DNA of 64,000 bases, taken from contig VYFQ01000011.1 in assembly GCA_009842325.1 (NCBI GenBank), forward strand, positions 76,356 through 140,355. The letters run 5' to 3'. The notes beneath the pieces were generated by a model, which had not been told where the DNA came from, did no database searches, and saw only the letters and a list, made by a program, of their open reading frames with translations. This DNA comes from Acidimicrobiaceae bacterium (lineage in GTDB: Bacteria > Actinomycetota > Acidimicrobiia > Acidimicrobiales > Aldehydirespiratoraceae). Shown one piece after another: positions 24,636 through 34,332 of the stretch (position 1 is its first letter; the number at the start of each line of letters is the position of its first letter). Made by a program: the position numbers and the translations under genes.

Positions 24636-25772
24636 TCAGTAGATCTTGGGGAAGATCCGGTAGGGCACCCGCTCCTGGTACTCGGCCCACTTCTCGGGGC
24701 CGTACTTCTGCTCGCACTCCCGCTCGTCGAAGCGCTGCCGGACGGTGAAGAACGAGATCACGAAGATGGAGTAGGTCCAGGCCCACAGGTTGCCGGGGTG
24801 GAGGAACACCAGAGCGAACGAGATGGCCAGGATCCCCTCGCCCAGGTAGTTGAAGTGGCGGGCGACGCCCCACCATCCGCTGGTCAGGATCTTGCGCTCG
24901 CCGGCCTCGATGTAGGAGGGCTCGACCCAGAGGAACTTGCGGTCGGGCCACCGCTTGAACGTGTACTTCTGGAGGTTGGCGCCCCGCCCGATGGTCCAGC
25001 CGCCCAGGAACAGCACCGACACTCCGATGAGCCAGAGGTACGTCAATCCGGTCGAGTACCCGGGGTCGGGGTGGGCAGCCATGCCCCACAGCGGCAGGAT
25101 GAACAGCCACCCGTAGGCGACGAGGCCGCCCCACCACAGCTTGAAGCCGATGTGCTCGTGGATCAGGTCGTAGGTGTAGAGCTGGACCCGCTCCCAGATG
25201 AAGTAGTCGAAGGTGTAGAACGCCCAGAAGGCGGCGTACAGGTAGATGCCCGGGTTGGCGTCGTCGCCGAACTGGCCGTGGTGCCACGCCGCCCCGGACA
25301 GGGCGTTGAGCGACAGCATCGTCCCACCGACCACGTACCACCACATCTTGATGTCGATGCGGTTGTTGAACAGCTGCAGCTCCTGGGACCGGCCCTCCCA
25401 CAGCGCCAGCCACGGGTTGGCGATCTCGCCCTTGGGCTGGGTGAACACCGACCACACTGCGAAGATCGCGCAGAACACGGTGCCCCCGACCACCGCCCAC
25501 AGCGACGACCGGTAGAACCAGTCGCGGGGCAGGCCGCCGATCTCGAATGCCCACACGATGTGGGCGATCACGAACACCAGCAGGCCGTTGAGCCGGTAGT
25601 TGCGGGGCTCGCCGGTCTCGCGGTCCTTGACGTAGCCGGTGACCCGCCTCGCGGGCAGGATGATCTGCAGAACGAAGAAGACGGCGAAGATGATCAGCGG
25701 CGTGAAGAACGCCCAGACCGCCTCGCTCGAGGACAGGTCCGTGAGATGTTCGATGCCTAACGCTTCAGCCAT
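24636..25772 (-). CDS. ERG4/ERG24-type sterol-reductase-like membrane protein
   Basis: 378 aa, eight to ten membrane helices. C-terminal hallmarks of the delta-14/delta-7 sterol reductase family: GWWGVARHFNYLGE (299-312), RFDERECEQKYG (347-358) and VPYRIFPKIY as the last ten residues. Mid-protein GFKLWWGGLVAYGWLFILPLW also fits. The eukaryotic enzymes reduce sterol double bonds with NADPH; bacterial members act on sterols or on unknown isoprenoids. No sterol-synthesis gene is in the window, so the substrate is open. Confidence 0.75.
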   Translation of the reverse strand: MAEALGIEHLTDLSSSEAVWAFFTPLIIFAVFFVLQIILPARRVTGYVKDRETGEPRNYRLNGLLVFVIAHIVWAFEIGGLPRDWFYRSSLWAVVGGTVFCAIFAVWSVFTQPKGEIANPWLALWEGRSQELQLFNNRIDIKMWWYVVGGTMLSLNALSGAAWHHGQFGDDANPGIYLYAAFWAFYTFDYFIWERVQLYTYDLIHEHIGFKLWWGGLVAYGWLFILPLWGMAAHPDPGYSTGLTYLWLIGVSVLFLGGWTIGRGANLQKYTFKRWPDRKFLWVEPSYIEAGERKILTSGWWGVARHFNYLGEGILAISFALVFLHPGNLWAWTYSIFVISFFTVRQRFDERECEQKYGPEKWAEYQERVPYRIFPKIY

Positions 25773-25797
25773 ATCCGAAACCTAGCGCTTCAGCCAT
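25756..25797 (-). repeat. Duplicated start region of the sterol-reductase-like gene
   Basis: Read on the minus strand, ATGGCTGAAGCG(C/T)TAGG occurs twice, 25 bp apart (16 of 17 bases equal). The upstream copy (25797-25781) opens the mini-ORF MAEALGFGYG*, out of frame, stopping inside the first codons of the real gene, which itself starts MAEALG. Confidence 0.75.
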
Positions 25798-25839
25798 GGC
25801 CGGGACCGCCTTCGGAAGATGCTGCGGTTGCCGGTGCGA

Positions 25840-27231
<1,392 letters not shown>

Positions 27232-27256
27232 GCAGGGGCCCCCTTGTGTCTAGGCA

Positions 27257-27268
27257 CGATCTAGATCG
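27257..27268. promoter_or_regulatory. 12-bp palindrome upstream of amt
   Basis: CGATCTAGATCG, perfectly symmetric, in the 65-nt gap between fabH and amt. On the minus strand TATTGT lies just upstream of it, so the palindrome would cover the transcription start; a repressor site is plausible. Confidence 0.4.
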
Positions 27269-27296
27269 GCCGCGACAATAGCAGTAGGAACCAGTC

Positions 27297-28397
27297 TCAG
27301 TCCGCCCGGCTGTGGGTGTGCAGCGGCGCGTAGAAGTCGCGGTTGGAGGCCAGCAGGTCGAAGACGGTCTCGTCGCAAGGAGGCAGCTCGAGATCGCAGT
27401 GGCCGAGGGGCTCGACCCGCTCGCCCCAGCGCGTCACCGTCGACCCCCAGGTGACGCCCCCGCCGAATGCAGTCTGCACCACGATGGAGCCCGGCTGGAT
27501 CATCCTGGCGTCGAGGGCGTCCGACAAAGCCATCGGCACCGACGCGGCCGCGGAGTTGCCGTGGGTGGCGATGTTGAGCATCACGCGGTCGGGGTCGAGG
27601 CCTAGTCGCCGGCCCGCAGCGGTGATGATCCGCTCGTTGGCCTGGTGGGGGATCACTGCATCGACATCCGCGAGGCTGAGGCCGGCCCGGTCTACCGCAC
27701 GCCGCACGGATTTCTCGATGCCCTGCACCGCGATCTTGAAGACGGCCTGGCCGTCGAAGTGCAGGCGGTGCAGGAAGGGATCCCGGACATTGCTCAGCCG
27801 GCCACGGGTGCCCAGCGTGGGGAACACCATGGTGCGACCGGCCACGCCGTCGGCGCCCAGGTCGATGCCCAGCACCCCGTCGCCGTTCTCCGATGGCTCC
27901 AGCACCGCGGCGCCCGCGCCGTCCCCGAAGAGGATGCAGGTGGCCCGGTCCCAGTAGTCCATCACCCAGTGCAGCTTCTCGGCCCCGACCAGCAGCACCC
28001 GCTCGGCCACGCCCCCGGTGATCATCGACGACGCGGTGGCCGTGCCGTAGATCCACCCGCTGCACGCCGCGTTGAGGTCGAACGCGGCCGCGTTGACCGC
28101 CCCGAGGCGCTCCTGCAGCACGCAGGCGTTGCTCGGACAGGTGATCTCGGGCGTGACGGTGGCCAGGATCAGCATGTCGATGTCGGTTGTCTCCAGGCCG
28201 GCCGCGGCCAGGGCCCGCCGGGCGGCCACCTCGGCGAGGTCGGTGGTCTCGACATGGGAGATGCCCCGCTCGTGGATGCCCGTCCGTTCCACGATCCACT
28301 CATTGTCGGTGTTCACGAGCTGTTCCAGATCGGCGTTTGTCAACTTCACCGGGGGCACGCACTTGCCCCAGCCTGTGAACGTCGCCCGCAGCGCCAT
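27297..28397 (-). CDS. fabH: Beta-ketoacyl-ACP synthase III (KAS III, FabH family)
   Basis: 366 aa, about 35 longer than typical FabH because of a C-terminal extension ending in HTHSRAD. Catalytic triad Cys112 (NAACSGWIYG), His251 (IPHQANER), Asn281 (THGNSAAAS). Starts fatty-acid synthesis by condensing acyl-CoA with malonyl-ACP; FabH homologues also make beta-ketoacids or ketones in secondary pathways, and no other fab gene is nearby, so the housekeeping role is not certain. It follows the M20 hydrolase by 8 nt on the same strand. Confidence 0.87.
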   Translation of the reverse strand: MALRATFTGWGKCVPPVKLTNADLEQLVNTDNEWIVERTGIHERGISHVETTDLAEVAARRALAAAGLETTDIDMLILATVTPEITCPSNACVLQERLGAVNAAAFDLNAACSGWIYGTATASSMITGGVAERVLLVGAEKLHWVMDYWDRATCILFGDGAGAAVLEPSENGDGVLGIDLGADGVAGRTMVFPTLGTRGRLSNVRDPFLHRLHFDGQAVFKIAVQGIEKSVRRAVDRAGLSLADVDAVIPHQANERIITAAGRRLGLDPDRVMLNIATHGNSAAASVPMALSDALDARMIQPGSIVVQTAFGGGVTWGSTVTRWGERVEPLGHCDLELPPCDETVFDLLASNRDFYAPLHTHSRAD

Positions 28398-28405
28398 GGT
28401 CGGCC

Positions 28406-29662
28406 TCAGACGCCCTCGGTGGCCAGGGTGACCACGGTGTTGAGCAGGACGTTGGCTCCGGCAATGAGATCGTCGGGCTCGGTGTACTCGGCTGGATTGT
28501 GACTGATGCCCTTCACGCTGGGAACGAACACCATTCCCGCCGGGCACACCGCGGCGAGGATCTGGGCGTCGTGTCCCGCTCCCGAAGGCATCCGCCGCAC
28601 CGACAGCCCCAACGCCGAGGCGTTGGACTCGACCAGTTCCACCACCCGGGGATCGAACACCACCGGCTCGAAGCGGGCCACCCACTTGGTATCGATCTCG
28701 ACATCCTCCGAGTCGGCTATTCGCTTGACCTCGGTCAGCAGGCGCCGCTCCGCCGACTGCAGATCGTCGTCGTCGGTGTTGCGCAGGTCGATGATGAGCT
28801 GGGCCCTGGCCGCCACCACGTTCACAAGGTCGGGGTGCAGTCTCAAGGCCCCTACCGTTCCCACCTGGGTGCCGCCCATCTCGTCAGCGATGCGCCGCAC
28901 CGCCACCACCAGCTCGCCGGCCGCCAATCCAGCGTCGCGCCGCATGCTCATCGGCGTCGTGCCCGCATGGTTCGACTGGCCGGTGATGTTCACCTCGGTC
29001 CAGGAGATGCCCTGGACGCCGGTGACCGCACCGATGCGCATACCGTCGCGCTCCAGCACCGGCCCCTGCTCAATATGGAGCTCCACGAAGGCATAGGGCG
29101 CCGGTCCCGGGCACGGCACCGGGCCCCGGTAGCCGATGCGGTCCAGTTCGTCCCCGACCGCCACCCCATTGGCGTCGGTGGTCGACATGGCCTCCTCGAC
29201 GGTCAGCCCGCCGGTGTAGCAGAGGCTGCCCATCATGTCGGGCGGGAAGCGGGAGCCCTCCTCGTTGGTGAAGAAGGCCGCCGCCAGCGGACGCTCAAGG
29301 TCGATGCCGCTCTCGATGGCGGTCTCGATCACCTCCAGCGCAGCCAGCACTCCCAGATTGCCGTCGTACTTGCCGCCGGTGGCGACGGTGTCGATGTGGG
29401 AGCCCATCATCACCGGCGGGCCGCGGCCCACGTCGGGCTGCGCGGCCACGACGTTCCCGATGGTGTCGATGCTCACATCGAGGCCGAGGTCGCGCATCCA
29501 GGTGACCACCAGGTCGCGGCCCTCTTTGTCGGCGTCGGTGAGGGCGAGGCGGTTGTTGCCCCCTCCGGGGATCGGTCCGATCTCGGCCAGGTCCCACAGC
29601 CGTTGCAGCAGGCGCTGACCGTTAACCTCCAGAACCTGGCGATCTCCGATAGAACCGACCAT
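28406..29662 (-). CDS. M20-family amidohydrolase (N-carbamoylase / ureidopropionase type)
   Basis: 418 aa. Binuclear-metal motifs of the hydantoinase/carbamoylase branch: GSHIDTV with His89, KYDGNLG with Asp100, FFTNEEGSRFP (Glu134/Glu135), ELHIEQGPVLE, and the late His in GISHNPAEYT. GAGHDAQ is also typical. Hydrolyses N-carbamoyl amino acids, 3-ureidopropionate or allantoate; these cannot be told apart here. ATG preceded by TAGCCT at 8 nt. fabH and amt follow on the same strand. Confidence 0.9.
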   Translation of the reverse strand: MVGSIGDRQVLEVNGQRLLQRLWDLAEIGPIPGGGNNRLALTDADKEGRDLVVTWMRDLGLDVSIDTIGNVVAAQPDVGRGPPVMMGSHIDTVATGGKYDGNLGVLAALEVIETAIESGIDLERPLAAAFFTNEEGSRFPPDMMGSLCYTGGLTVEEAMSTTDANGVAVGDELDRIGYRGPVPCPGPAPYAFVELHIEQGPVLERDGMRIGAVTGVQGISWTEVNITGQSNHAGTTPMSMRRDAGLAAGELVVAVRRIADEMGGTQVGTVGALRLHPDLVNVVAARAQLIIDLRNTDDDDLQSAERRLLTEVKRIADSEDVEIDTKWVARFEPVVFDPRVVELVESNASALGLSVRRMPSGAGHDAQILAAVCPAGMVFVPSVKGISHNPAEYTEPDDLIAGANVLLNTVVTLATEGV

Positions 29663-29670
29663 CGCGGGCG

Positions 29671-29676
29671 AGGCTA
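29671..29676 (-). promoter_or_regulatory. Leaderless -10 element of the M20 hydrolase gene
   Basis: TAGCCT on the minus strand, 8 nt from the ATG at 29662. Confidence 0.45.
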
Positions 29677-29695
29677 GCCGCGCTGCCAGTTTCTT

Positions 29696-30517
29696 CTACT
29701 CGGCCAGAAAGTCCAGGATGGCGGACAGCGACTCCTCCTGCTGCTCTACATAGTGCCCGTGGCCGCTGCCCTCGAAGACGACCAGCCGGGCGTCGGGCAG
29801 GTTCTCGGCCACGTACCTGGCGCCGGCTCCGCCCGGCCCGGCATCCAGCGGGGTGAGCACGTCCTCCGATCCCACCATGACCAGCGTCGGTGCCTCAACC
29901 CGGTGGAGCTGGCCGGTGACGTCGGTGTCGATCATCGCCTGGCAGGCGTCGACGAAGACATCGGTGCCCACGTTGCGGGCGGTGATCTCCTGCATCAGGT
30001 CAACGGCCTCGTCGCCGCCGTTGGGGCCATCGAGAAAGGCGCGCGAGAAGGCGTCGATGAGCAGCTGCTCGGCCAGCTCCCTCGACTCCACCCCGTAGGC
30101 CCGAGCCAGGCTCTGCCAAACCCGGAACTGGAGCACTCCCATGCGATCGCACCGGCCCACCGCCCCGGCCCCGAGGAGCAGCTTGTCGACCCTGTCGGGA
30201 TAGCGCGCCGCGAAGTTCACCGCGATGAAGCTGCCCATCGACCCGCCGTGGATGTGGGCTCGTTCCAGGTCCAGCGCGTCCATCAGCCCGGCCAGGTCGT
30301 CGCTCCAGGTGTCGAGCGTGTAGTGCTGGGCGGGGCGGTCGCTGCTTCCATAGCCGCGGTGGTCGTAGTCGAGCACCCGGTAGTGCTGCGACAGACCGGG
30401 CGTGATGGTGGCGTATCCCTCATGGGCGCTGACGGCGCCGCCGATCTGGACGACGGTGGCGCCCTCGCCGCTGAACTGGTACCAGAGTTCGACTCCGTTG
30501 GCATTGACCTTGGGCAT
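29696..30517 (-). CDS. Alpha/beta-hydrolase
   Basis: 273 aa. Nucleophile elbow HGGSMGSF (Ser93) with an acidic candidate in VMVGSEDVLTPLD and His in EGSGHGHYVEQ. N-terminus VNANGVELWYQFSGEG is like 3-oxoadipate enol-lactonase and other small-ester hydrolases, but the oxyanion HG is replaced by QIGGAVS. Strong AGGAGG ribosome site. Upstream gene of the minus-strand run ahead of the M20 hydrolase; a palindromic element lies 26 nt upstream. Confidence 0.85.
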   Translation of the reverse strand: MPKVNANGVELWYQFSGEGATVVQIGGAVSAHEGYATITPGLSQHYRVLDYDHRGYGSSDRPAQHYTLDTWSDDLAGLMDALDLERAHIHGGSMGSFIAVNFAARYPDRVDKLLLGAGAVGRCDRMGVLQFRVWQSLARAYGVESRELAEQLLIDAFSRAFLDGPNGGDEAVDLMQEITARNVGTDVFVDACQAMIDTDVTGQLHRVEAPTLVMVGSEDVLTPLDAGPGGAGARYVAENLPDARLVVFEGSGHGHYVEQQEESLSAILDFLAE

Positions 30518-30542
30518 CGGACGGCCTCCTGCGTCGGCTTGG

Positions 30543-30592
30543 GGAATTGGCAGCGGTGGGCTCCCTATAGGGCGTTCCTGGCTGCCAATTCG
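30543..30592. repeat. 50-bp palindromic element, copy B
   Basis: Arms GAATTGGCAGC (30544-30554) and GCTGCCAATTC (30581-30591), centre containing the perfect palindrome CCCTATAGGG. Opposite orientation to copy A at 1592-1641. Lies between the divergent hydrolase and ridA genes. Confidence 0.8.
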
Positions 30593-30612
30593 CGGTCGAA
30601 CCGACGGCAGCC

Positions 30613-30618
30613 TATATT
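30613..30618 (+). promoter_or_regulatory. Leaderless -10 element of the RidA-family gene
   Basis: TATATT, 8 nt from the ATG at 30627. Confidence 0.5.
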
Positions 30619-30626
30619 GACCGCCG

Positions 30627-31028
30627 ATGCCGCTGGAATCCGTGGTGGACGTGCCCGGGCTGTGCCCGCCGCCGGAGCCGTACTCCTACGCGGTGCGGGC
30701 CGGCGACACGCTCTACCTGGCCGGTCAGGTGGCCCTGGACGAGGCTGGCAACGTGGTGGGGGAGACCGTCACGGAGCAGGCCCGTCAAGTGTGGGACAAC
30801 ATCGCCAGCGTCCTGGCCGCTTCGGGCAGCTCCATCGCCGACGTGGTGAAGGTCACCTACTTCATGCAGGACGTGCGAGAGATTGCCGAGGAGATGGAGA
30901 TTCGCCGCGAAGTGTTCGCCGGCCGGCCGTTCCCTGCGGTGACCGCGTGCCAGGCCGCCGCCCTGGGCCTGCCCGGCCTGAAGATGGAGGTGGACGTGAT
31001 CGCGGTGATCGGTGCCGGTCGTGGGTGA
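30627..31028 (+). CDS. RidA/YjgF/RutC-family protein
   Basis: 133 aa, one RidA domain (YLAGQVALDEAGNVVG; VVKVTYFMQDV; PGLKMEVDVIAV). The arginine that in E. coli RidA carries imine hydrolysis (PARS) is replaced: the segment reads PFPAVTACQ. So it belongs to a subgroup without the classical deaminase residue, such as those that act with degradation enzymes. Followed by a small ORF, an amidase and a hydrolase, a set-up like RutC beside amide-degrading enzymes. Confidence 0.88.
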   Translation: MPLESVVDVPGLCPPPEPYSYAVRAGDTLYLAGQVALDEAGNVVGETVTEQARQVWDNIASVLAASGSSIADVVKVTYFMQDVREIAEEMEIRREVFAGRPFPAVTACQAAALGLPGLKMEVDVIAVIGAGRG

Positions 31029-31236
31029 CGCAGCTCCCGGCGATCCGGTCGAGCAGACCGCGGCCCGGATGCGTGCACTAGGTCTCGACCATGAGGTGCT
31101 CGACCCGGCGGCCACGCATGCCGATCTGGCTGAGCGGATCGCGCAGAGTGTGAGCCTGGACGCGCTGGTGTCGGACAGCGGTGGGCTGGACCCCACCGCC
31201 TTCGATTCGAGCTGGCCGACGGCCGATACCGAGTAA
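31012..31236 (+). CDS. Small hypothetical protein
   Basis: 74 aa at most; a GTG at 31012 or 31021, both overlapping the end of the RidA gene, with codon use like its neighbours. Acidic, Ala-rich, with a likely helix in PVEQTAARMRALGL and HADLAERIAQSV. No family recognised. Its place, 15 nt before the amidase in a compact run, supports it being translated; it could be a small accessory subunit. Confidence 0.45.
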   Translation: MPVVGDAAPGDPVEQTAARMRALGLDHEVLDPAATHADLAERIAQSVSLDALVSDSGGLDPTAFDSSWPTADTE

Positions 31237-31251
31237 CCCCGGGAACGGGCA

Positions 31252-32646
31252 GTGACCGACATCGGTGAGGCTGGCAGGGCGCTGCGCTCGGGCCGCACGA
31301 CCAGCCGGACGCTCACCGAGGCCAGCCTGGCTGCCGCCACCGCACTCGACGGCGAGCTGGCCGCCTTCGTGGCCCTGGATCCCGACGGAGCCCTCGAAGC
31401 GGCCGACGACGCGGACGCCGCGATCGCGGCGGGCCGCGACCTCGGGCCCCTGATGGGCGTGCCGGTGGCGATCAAGGACATCGTCGACGTGGCCGGCCTG
31501 CCCACAAGATGCGGCTCGCCTGCCTACCCGGCGACTCCGGCCGCGACGGACGCCACGCTGGTGCGGCGCCTGCGCCGAGGCGGTGCGGTCATCGTGGGCA
31601 AGACGACCACCCACGAACTGGCCTGCGGCGTCTACAGCCCGCCGGTCTCCAATCCCTGGGACCTGGGCCGGATTCCCGGTGGGTCCAGCGGCGGCTCGGG
31701 CGCCGCGGTCGCGGCCGGGATCGTGCCCATGGCCATCGGCAGCGACACCGGTGGCTCGATCCGCATCCCTGCCTCCCTGTGCGGAACGGTGGGGCTGAAG
31801 GCCACCTACGGGCGGGTGTCCCGCTCCGGGGTGGCCGCGCTGGCGTGGTCGCTCGATCACCTCGGCCCCCTGACCTCCACCGTCGAGGGCTGTGCCGCCA
31901 GCCTGGAGGTTCTCGCCGGGTCCGACCCCTTGGATCCCTCGGCCTCGTCGAGGCCCGTGCCCCAGTACTCCAGCGGCCTGGACCGGGGTGTCGATGGGCT
32001 GAGGATCGGCGTGCTCGGTGGCGCCCCGCTCGAACCGATGCAGCCCGACGTGGCCGAGACCTTCGCGGCATCCGCCGACCTGCTCGGCGGCCAGGGTGCG
32101 GCCATGGTCGGTGTGGACGTTCCCGAACTTGAGCACGGCCTGGCCGTCGAGTTCGGGATCGTCGCCCCCGAGGCCGGCGCGTACCACCGCGAGCTGGTGC
32201 GCAGCCGACCCGACCAGATCGACCCCGGCATCCGCACCCTGCTGGTGGCGGGCCTGATGCTGGAGCCCGAGCACTACTTCAAGGCGCTGGAGGCCCGCCG
32301 AGCCATCGCCGAGGCCCTGCGGATGGCCTTCGTCCGCAACCGGCTCGACGCGCTGATCACGCCGACCCTCCCGGCCACCGCCGCGCCCAAGGACGCGGAC
32401 GACTTCTGGTTCGGGGACGCCGCCGAGCCGGTGACTCTGGCCTACGTGCGGACCACGGGCCCGTTCAACCTGTCAGGCCTGCCCGCACTGTCGGTGCCGG
32501 CCGGTTTCGACCGCGACGGTCTGCCCATCGGACTGCAGGTCGCGGCCGCGCCGTTCGACGAGGAGACCGCGCTCCGGGTCGGCGCCTGTTTCGAAGCGGC
32601 CGCGGGCATCCAGGCCCGGCGGCCGCCCATCCACGCGTCAGGCTGA
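31252..32646 (+). CDS. Amidase-signature family amidase
   Basis: 464 aa. Ser-cisSer-Lys catalytic triad: Lys75 ([11 protein letters not shown]), the cis-Ser in [15 protein letters not shown] (145/146), and nucleophile Ser169 in [13 protein letters not shown]. Hydrolyses an amide to acid plus ammonia. Since gatB and gatC are absent and the C-terminal half is divergent, a catabolic amidase is more likely than GatA. GTG start. Confidence 0.9.
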   Translation: MTDIGEAGRALRSGRTTSRTLTEASLAAATALDGELAAFVALDPDGALEAADDADAAIAAGRDLGPLMGVPVAIKDIVDVAGLPTRCGSPAYPATPAATDATLVRRLRRGGAVIVGKTTTHELACGVYSPPVSNPWDLGRIPGGSSGGSGAAVAAGIVPMAIGSDTGGSIRIPASLCGTVGLKATYGRVSRSGVAALAWSLDHLGPLTSTVEGCAASLEVLAGSDPLDPSASSRPVPQYSSGLDRGVDGLRIGVLGGAPLEPMQPDVAETFAASADLLGGQGAAMVGVDVPELEHGLAVEFGIVAPEAGAYHRELVRSRPDQIDPGIRTLLVAGLMLEPEHYFKALEARRAIAEALRMAFVRNRLDALITPTLPATAAPKDADDFWFGDAAEPVTLAYVRTTGPFNLSGLPALSVPAGFDRDGLPIGLQVAAAPFDEETALRVGACFEAAAGIQARRPPIHASG

Positions 32647-32671
32647 GCCAAGACCAGAAAGGACGTCCTCG

Positions 32672-33502
32672 ATGCCCTTCGTCAACCTGCCCACCGGGAT
32701 AGAGATGTACTACCAGGTGGAGGGAACCGGAGACCCCCTGCTGCTCATCATGGGCACGGCCGCCGATCACACCACCTGGGCCGCCCAGGTGGACGCCTAC
32801 CGGCACCGCTACACGGTCATCACCTACGACGCCCGGGGCACGGGCCGGTCCACCCACCCCCCCGATGTCAGCGAATACTCGATGCGCATCCTGGCCGACG
32901 ACGCGGCCGCGCTCTGTGACAGTCTCGGGGTCGAGCGAGCCCACGTCTCGGGCCTGTCCCTCGGGTCGGCCACCGCGCAGGAACTCGCGATCAACCACCC
33001 AGGCCTGGTGTCCACCCTGCAACTGCACTGCACCTGGGGCCGCTCCGACGAGTGGTTCATTCGCATGATCGACACCAACGAGACCTACATCCTCCACGAC
33101 GATCCCGCCGGATACATCCGAACCGCCCTGCTGTGGGTGGCCAGCCCGACGTTCATCAACGACCAGCCGGCCGATGTGGAGGCCTTCGAGCGGGGCTTCA
33201 TCCTTGAGAACCCGCATCCGCCTTCCAAGGCCGGGATGCTCGGCCACTTCCACGCCGACAAGACCCACGACACGCTCGACCGCCTCGGCTCGATCGAGGT
33301 ACCCACCCTCATCACCTCGGGAGAGGTGGATTGGCAGGTGCCGACCCGCTACGGGCTCGAAGTGCAGCGGGCGATCGAGGGCTCGACCATGCACGTCTTC
33401 CGAGGCCCGCACTCCAGCCACATCGCATTCCACGAGATGGTGGCCGAGTGGAACGCCTTCACTCTCGGCTGGCTGGATCGCCAGTCCCGCATAGCGGGCT
33501 GA
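32672..33502 (+). CDS. Alpha/beta-hydrolase
   Basis: 276 aa. Nucleophile elbow SGLSLGSA (Ser96), late acid/His pair in ITSGEVDWQVP and GPHSSHIAFHE. The N-terminus LPTGIEMYYQVEGTGDPLLLIMG fits hydrolases of the 3-oxoadipate enol-lactonase/RutD type; HG of the oxyanion hole reads MGTA. 25 nt after the amidase; likely the last gene of the ridA transcript. Confidence 0.85.
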   Translation: MPFVNLPTGIEMYYQVEGTGDPLLLIMGTAADHTTWAAQVDAYRHRYTVITYDARGTGRSTHPPDVSEYSMRILADDAAALCDSLGVERAHVSGLSLGSATAQELAINHPGLVSTLQLHCTWGRSDEWFIRMIDTNETYILHDDPAGYIRTALLWVASPTFINDQPADVEAFERGFILENPHPPSKAGMLGHFHADKTHDTLDRLGSIEVPTLITSGEVDWQVPTRYGLEVQRAIEGSTMHVFRGPHSSHIAFHEMVAEWNAFTLGWLDRQSRIAG

Positions 33503-33512
33503 AGCCGCGGCT

Positions 33513-34328
33513 GTGACCCCCAGGCGCCGGCGCCTCGACATCGAGATGGTGCGCCGCGGCCTGGCCGGCAGCCGCACCGAGGCCCAGCGGCTCGTCGAGG
33601 AGCGGCGGGTAACGGTGGGCGGATCGGTGGCAGCCAAGGCGTCGCGCCTAGTCGACCCGGCCGAGCCTGTGATGGTGAAGGGCGACCCGCCCCGCTACGT
33701 GTCCCGGGGCGGGCACAAGCTCGAGGCCGCGCTGGCCGGATTCGGCGTCGCCGCGACCGGGTGCCGGGCCATCGACGTGGGCGCGTCCACCGGGGGCTTC
33801 ACCGATTGCCTGCTGCAGCACGGCGCCGCGGCCGTGGCAGCCATCGATGTGGGCCGCAACCAGCTGCACGAGCGCTTGCGGGCCGACCCGAGGGTGGCGT
33901 CGTTCGAGCGCACCGATGTGCGCGCTGTCACCGAGGATGCCATCGGCGGGCCTGCCGAGCTCGTCGTGGCCGATGTCTCGTTCATCTCTCTGCGCCTGGT
34001 GATGGCCGATCTTTGCCGGCTGGCAACCGCCGACATCATCGTGTTGGTGAAGCCCCAGTTCGAGGCGGGCCGGGCCGACGCCGACCGGGGCCGCGGCGTG
34101 ATCCGCGACCCGGAAGTGTGGCGGCGGGCGCTGCTCGGAGCGTGCCGCGCCGTTGTTGGCGCCGGAGCCGCCATCATGGGGGTCATGGTCTCGCCTCTGA
34201 CCGGCGCCGAGGGCAATGTGGAGTTCCTGCTGCACGCCGATGTGCACCGTGACGCCGAGGGCCTGGCCGACGCCGACACTGCCGTTGACCGGGCGGTAGC
34301 CGACGCGATTCGGCTCGCGGGGGGCTGA
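33513..34328 (+). CDS. tlyA: TlyA, rRNA (cytidine-2'-O)-methyltransferase
   Basis: 271 aa. N-terminal S4 domain (LDIEMVRRGLAGSRTEAQRLVEE-type region) and FtsJ/RrmJ-like methyltransferase: SRGGHKLEAAL, VGASTGGFTDCLL, VADVSFISLR, VLVKPQFEAGR, EGNVEF, giving the K-D-K-E catalytic set. In mycobacteria TlyA methylates 16S C1409 and 23S C1920 and affects capreomycin sensitivity. nadK follows, as is standard in actinobacteria. Confidence 0.94.
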   Translation: MTPRRRRLDIEMVRRGLAGSRTEAQRLVEERRVTVGGSVAAKASRLVDPAEPVMVKGDPPRYVSRGGHKLEAALAGFGVAATGCRAIDVGASTGGFTDCLLQHGAAAVAAIDVGRNQLHERLRADPRVASFERTDVRAVTEDAIGGPAELVVADVSFISLRLVMADLCRLATADIIVLVKPQFEAGRADADRGRGVIRDPEVWRRALLGACRAVVGAGAAIMGVMVSPLTGAEGNVEFLLHADVHRDAEGLADADTAVDRAVADAIRLAGG

Positions 34329-34332
34329 GAAC

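Noticed and set aside
27232..27296. Riboswitch upstream of amt
   Set aside because: Only a short palindrome is seen; too little sequence for a known riboswitch fold.
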